Part shown: piece by piece, positions 61,524 to 64,000 of the stretch
How positions within the stretch are numbered: position 1 is the first letter of the stretch
Layout: each line of letters opens with the position of its first letter
Source: Vacuolonema iberomarrocanum LEGE 07170
GTDB taxonomy: Bacteria > Cyanobacteriota > Cyanobacteriia > Elainellales > Elainellaceae
Direction: 5' to 3'
DNA: 64,000 nt
Assembly (NCBI GenBank): GCA_015207365.1
Contig: JADEXA010000028.1
Coordinates: 22,086-86,085, forward strand
Made by a program: the position numbers and the translations under genes
The notes under the pieces: model-generated
What the model was told of the DNA's origin: nothing
Databases searched by the model: none
The model's input: the letters and a program-made list of their open reading frames with translations, nothing else

Positions 61524-62411
61524 ATGAGTTGTTTTGCTGTGCGTTACTCTGTTGTTCATACCACGACCTACCGCTACGATCGCCCGGTCACCCTCGCGCC
61601 ACACCTTCTACGACTGCAACCCCGCAGCGATGTTGTCCAGCGCCTCGTTGCTTTTTCCCTGGATATCACGCCATCCCCCCAGCGGATATTTGAAAACATT
61701 GAACTGGATGGTAATGCCGCGCTGCGGATCGTGTTTTCTGACCATCCCATCGAAGCCTTCCGCATCCAGACTTCATTTACCGTCGATACCTGGCGGACGA
61801 ATCCCTTCGACTTTTTGTTAGAACCCTGGGCCGGCCAACTGCCGTTCAACTATCCCGCTGCACTGCTGGCGCAATTGCAGCCTTATCTGGGCGGGTGGGG
61901 CAGCAACTTTCCTGGCATCGACCCGATCGCCGTTCAGTTGGCCCAGGAAATCTGGCAAGACACGGCGGGCAACCCGATCGCCTTCCTCTGGGAGTTGAAC
62001 CAACGCATTTTCACCACCTGCAAACACATCGTCCGGGAAACTGGAGAACCCTTTCCCCCTGGCGTTACCTGGCAAACCAAAACGGCCTCTTGCCGCGACA
62101 TGACGGTGCTGTTTATGGAGGTGTGCCGTGCCATGGGGCTGGCGACCCGCTTTGTCAGTGGCTACCAGGAAGGCGACCCCGATTGGGAAGAGCGCCACCT
62201 CCATGCCTGGGCCGAGGTATATCTGCCGGGGGCGGGCTGGCGCGGGTATGACCCAACCCAAGGTTTGGCCGTGGGCGATCGCTACATCGCCCTCGTCGCC
62301 GCTCCCAATTCCCGCTCTGCCGCCCCGGTTTCCGGCACGCTAAACACCGGCATTGGCGCAACCAGCGCGCTAGAGCATGAGCTAAAGATTGAGGCGATCG
62401 AAAAGGCGTAA
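61524..62411 (+). CDS. Transglutaminase-like cysteine protease family protein
   Basis: A 295-residue protein with an N-terminal beta domain (YSVVHTTTYRYDRPVTLAPHLLRLQPR, near 9) and a transglutaminase core. The catalytic triad is visible as Cys190 in KTASCRDMTVLFMEVCRAMGL, His227 in HLHAWAEVYLPGAGW and Asp243 in GYDPTQG. It likely cleaves or transfers on peptides, working with the ATP-grasp and alpha-E proteins. It starts 39 bp after the alpha-E stop and is probably in the same operon. Confidence 0.93.
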   Translation: MSCFAVRYSVVHTTTYRYDRPVTLAPHLLRLQPRSDVVQRLVAFSLDITPSPQRIFENIELDGNAALRIVFSDHPIEAFRIQTSFTVDTWRTNPFDFLLEPWAGQLPFNYPAALLAQLQPYLGGWGSNFPGIDPIAVQLAQEIWQDTAGNPIAFLWELNQRIFTTCKHIVRETGEPFPPGVTWQTKTASCRDMTVLFMEVCRAMGLATRFVSGYQEGDPDWEERHLHAWAEVYLPGAGWRGYDPTQGLAVGDRYIALVAAPNSRSAAPVSGTLNTGIGATSALEHELKIEAIEKA

Positions 62412-62499
62412 GGCGGTTTTCTTAACAGAAGACCAAACCCCAATCATTTCTGTGCTTAACGTGAGTTCGGGATAATGCCATGGCGACTCAAGTCGCGGC

Positions 62500-62594
62500 T
62501 ATCAGAACGAAGTCCGCCGTTGCGGACTACGGAAATTCGTAGTTTGAGAACCCGCGAAGGCGGGTTTCGTTCCGCTAGTCGCGGTTTCAACCGC
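62500..62594. repeat. Multi-hairpin repeat (cloverleaf-like)
   Basis: Three small stems follow one another: AGTCCGC/GCGGACT (62511-62528), ACCCGC/GCGGGT (62550-62565) and GCGGTT/AACCGC (62581-62594). The GAAGTCCGCC...GCGGACT and AACCCGCGAAGGCGGGTT type is common in cyanobacterial intergenic regions. It is not a tRNA. Confidence 0.65.
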
Positions 62595-62786
62595 CAGATT
62601 TTCTTCTCCCGAATTCACATTACTTAAACGAATGCGCATAGCGCTATGAAAGCGCCGCGCCGCGCTTTCACAAAATGATTGGGTTTTTGCCGGAGTGCAT
62701 AGCGTCACACCAGCCCATCTTCTGTGGAACTCGATATAGTGTGGGCAAGGGTAGCTAGCACTCATCACCCTGGAGGATTTTCACTG

Positions 62787-63668
62787 ATGATCGACGCATC
62801 TTCCTGGCAGCATCAATTCATCACCACCAACGGGGTGCGCTTACACTACGTCACCCAAGGGAATGGCCCGCTGATGCTATTTCTTCACGGGTTTCCAGAA
62901 TTTTGGTATTCCTGGCGGCATCAGATTGCTGAATTTGCCAAGGACTACACCGTCGTTGCCGTCGACCTGCGTGGCTACAACGATAGCGACAAGCCTGAGG
63001 GCATTGACGCCTATCGCATGACGGAGTTGGTGAAGGATGTGCAGGGCGTTGTTCAAGGGCTGGGCTTTCAGCGCTGCATTTTGGTGGGGCATGACTGGGG
63101 CGGGGCGATCGCCTGGTCTGTCGCCTACGACTCCCCCGAGTTGCTGGAAGAGCTGATTGTGATGAACCTGCCCCACCCCGCCAAGTTTCGGCAGGGCTTG
63201 CAAACGCCCCAACAACTCATGCGGAGTTGGTACATGGGCTTCTTCCAACTCCCCTCCCTTCCAGAACTGGCGATGTCAGCGGGAGATTATTGGGCGATCG
63301 AGCAGTCCTTTCGCGGCATGGCGATTCGCAAAGACGCCTTCTCTGACGCCGACATCAACGCTTACAAAGATGCCGCCGCCAAACGCGGTGCCCTCACGGC
63401 CATGCTCAATTACTATCGGGCGATCGCCAGCTCATTCACCACAAGAGATCACTGGGACGTGCTGAACGTGCCCACCCTCCTGATTTGGGGCGAAGAAGAC
63501 GCCGCCCTGGGCAAAGAACTAACGGTCGGCACCGAGGAATATGTACGCGACTTCCAACTGCGCTACATCCCCCAATGCAGCCACTGGGTACAACAAGAAC
63601 AACCCGATTTGGTTAACCAATACATGCGCGAGTTCCTCGCCCTCGAAAAGCGATTGCAGATTCCTTAA
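62787..63668 (+). CDS. Alpha/beta hydrolase, epoxide hydrolase-like
   Basis: A 293-residue alpha/beta hydrolase. HGFPEFWYSWRHQI (from residue 34) holds the HGxP oxyanion motif. The nucleophile elbow is GHDWGGAIAW with Asp103, which points to an epoxide hydrolase or haloalkane-dehalogenase-like enzyme rather than an esterase. GEEDAALGKELTVG near 235 has the acidic member of the triad, and IPQCSHWVQQEQPDLVNQ near 270 has the His. TGGAGG lies upstream of the ATG at 62787. Substrate unknown. It follows a repeat-rich 375-bp stretch. Confidence 0.9.
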   Translation: MIDASSWQHQFITTNGVRLHYVTQGNGPLMLFLHGFPEFWYSWRHQIAEFAKDYTVVAVDLRGYNDSDKPEGIDAYRMTELVKDVQGVVQGLGFQRCILVGHDWGGAIAWSVAYDSPELLEELIVMNLPHPAKFRQGLQTPQQLMRSWYMGFFQLPSLPELAMSAGDYWAIEQSFRGMAIRKDAFSDADINAYKDAAAKRGALTAMLNYYRAIASSFTTRDHWDVLNVPTLLIWGEEDAALGKELTVGTEEYVRDFQLRYIPQCSHWVQQEQPDLVNQYMREFLALEKRLQIP

Positions 63669-63768
63669 AACGGTATGCTTGCGAATAGAACACTTCGGGG
63701 TGATACACAGGAAAATTCTTTTGCTTTCTCCACTTGGGGAAAGAGCTAGGCTATGACTGTTCTATTCC

Positions 63769-63831
63769 TAACCTGAGGCAATATAGCTAGGGAAATGCAA
63801 GATTTTAGAAATCAAGAATTTGCTAGCATTC
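63769..63831. repeat. Imperfect inverted repeat CTAACCTGAGG / CCGAGGTTAG
   Basis: Outer ends CTAACC..GGTTAG with inner partial pairing GGGAAATGC / GCATTCC. It lies between the hydrolase gene and the IS630 element and may be another, single-copy MITE-like element. Confidence 0.45.
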
Positions 63832-63877
63832 CGAGGTTAGTACAATAGCACTGCTATTTTATTGTACTTGAGTTATA

Positions 63878-64000
63878 TAGCGTTTCCTATTCTAGTGAGG
63901 TACACTTAGAATAGAATGTTTATTTCCTAGGGGACGACTTGAGGTGCAACCCTATTCGCTTGACTTCCGTAAAAAGATTATCGATATCTACGTTAAAGAA
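63878..64000 (+). mobile_element. Left end of an IS630-family insertion sequence (cut by the window)
   Basis: TAGCGTTTCCTATTCTAGTG begins right after TATA, as expected for TA-targeting IS630 elements, and a transposase reading frame starts 66 bp further. The right end lies outside the window. The first five bases, TAGCG, and the TA target match family A MITEs. Confidence 0.75.
63944..64000 (+). CDS. IS630 family transposase, N-terminal fragment
   Basis: Nineteen codons before the window ends: MQPYSLDFRKKIIDIYVKE. This is the standard start of IS630 transposases (YSLDLRxKxV), leading into a helix-turn-helix DNA-binding domain. The start is GTG at 63944, with GGGGAC and GAGG upstream. Integrity of the rest cannot be judged. 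Confidence 0.82.
   Translation, partial: MQPYSLDFRKKIIDIYVKE

Noticed and set aside
62500..62594. Cloverleaf-like folding as a possible tRNA
   Set aside because: No T-loop GTTCGA motif, no anticodon arm of correct size and no acceptor stem.

Overview
The window comes from a cyanobacterium. GCGATCGC (HIP1) octamers are scattered throughout, and the gene content is cyanobacterial: CP12, cytochrome c6, a CURT1/CAAD thylakoid protein, a DUF98-type chorismate lyase, neutral invertase GH100, a DUF3285 protein and the efp-accB neighbourhood. Protein and repeat style suggest a filamentous, Leptolyngbya-like lineage, but the genus cannot be fixed from sequence alone. No rRNA, tRNA or CRISPR array was found.

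Layout. 0.1-7.4 kb: a minus-strand surface-polysaccharide operon (Wzt-type ABC ATPase, FkbM methyltransferase, GT2, two GT4 and two sulfotransferases). 7.4-12.8 kb: housekeeping genes (Uma2, gloB, trmB, aat). 12.8-15.9 kb: a sulfide-oxidation locus (rhodanese-DUF2892, an internally deleted persulfide dioxygenase, sulfide:quinone oxidoreductase). 16-22 kb: small membrane proteins, an unrecognised 1144-residue protein and a CAAD protein. 22.3-25.9 kb: nagB, nagA, a methyltransferase and chorismate lyase. 26-34.7 kb: MscS channel, membrane proteins, a GT39-like protein, a TPR protein, petJ and an exported metallo-beta-lactamase-fold protein. 34.8-41 kb: a minus-strand run trpG, dgkA, ybeY, DUF3285, prfB (with its programmed +1 frameshift) and pgpH. 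41.5-47.8 kb: TIGR03943 protein, MBOAT, Dps and invertase. 49-57.6 kb: tsaE, CP12, FIST + PBP4, GT2, a flippase-like protein, efp and accB. 57.7-62.4 kb: a Uma2 gene broken by a mobile element, then the ATP-grasp / alpha-E / transglutaminase trio. 62.8-64 kb: an epoxide-hydrolase-like gene and the left end of an IS630 element cut by the window edge.

The most unusual aspect is the density of short palindromic, MITE-like elements in the spaces between genes. At least six families (called A to F here) have conserved ends and a long central hairpin. Stems differ between copies by paired, compensatory changes. Several insertions can be read directly. An A element splits a Uma2 gene, and removing it with one TA restores the frame. 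A B element sits in the mscS stop codon with a TTA duplication. Another B element is nested in a D element with a TCA duplication. An E element has a TTA duplication next to tsaE. The A termini (TA + TAGCG) match the start of the IS630 element at the right edge, a plausible but unproven source of transposase.

Other points of interest are the in-frame deletion that removed the metal site of the persulfide dioxygenase, a structured RNA candidate downstream of CP12, an orphan terminator at 45.95 kb, and several short tandem repeats placed just upstream of genes.
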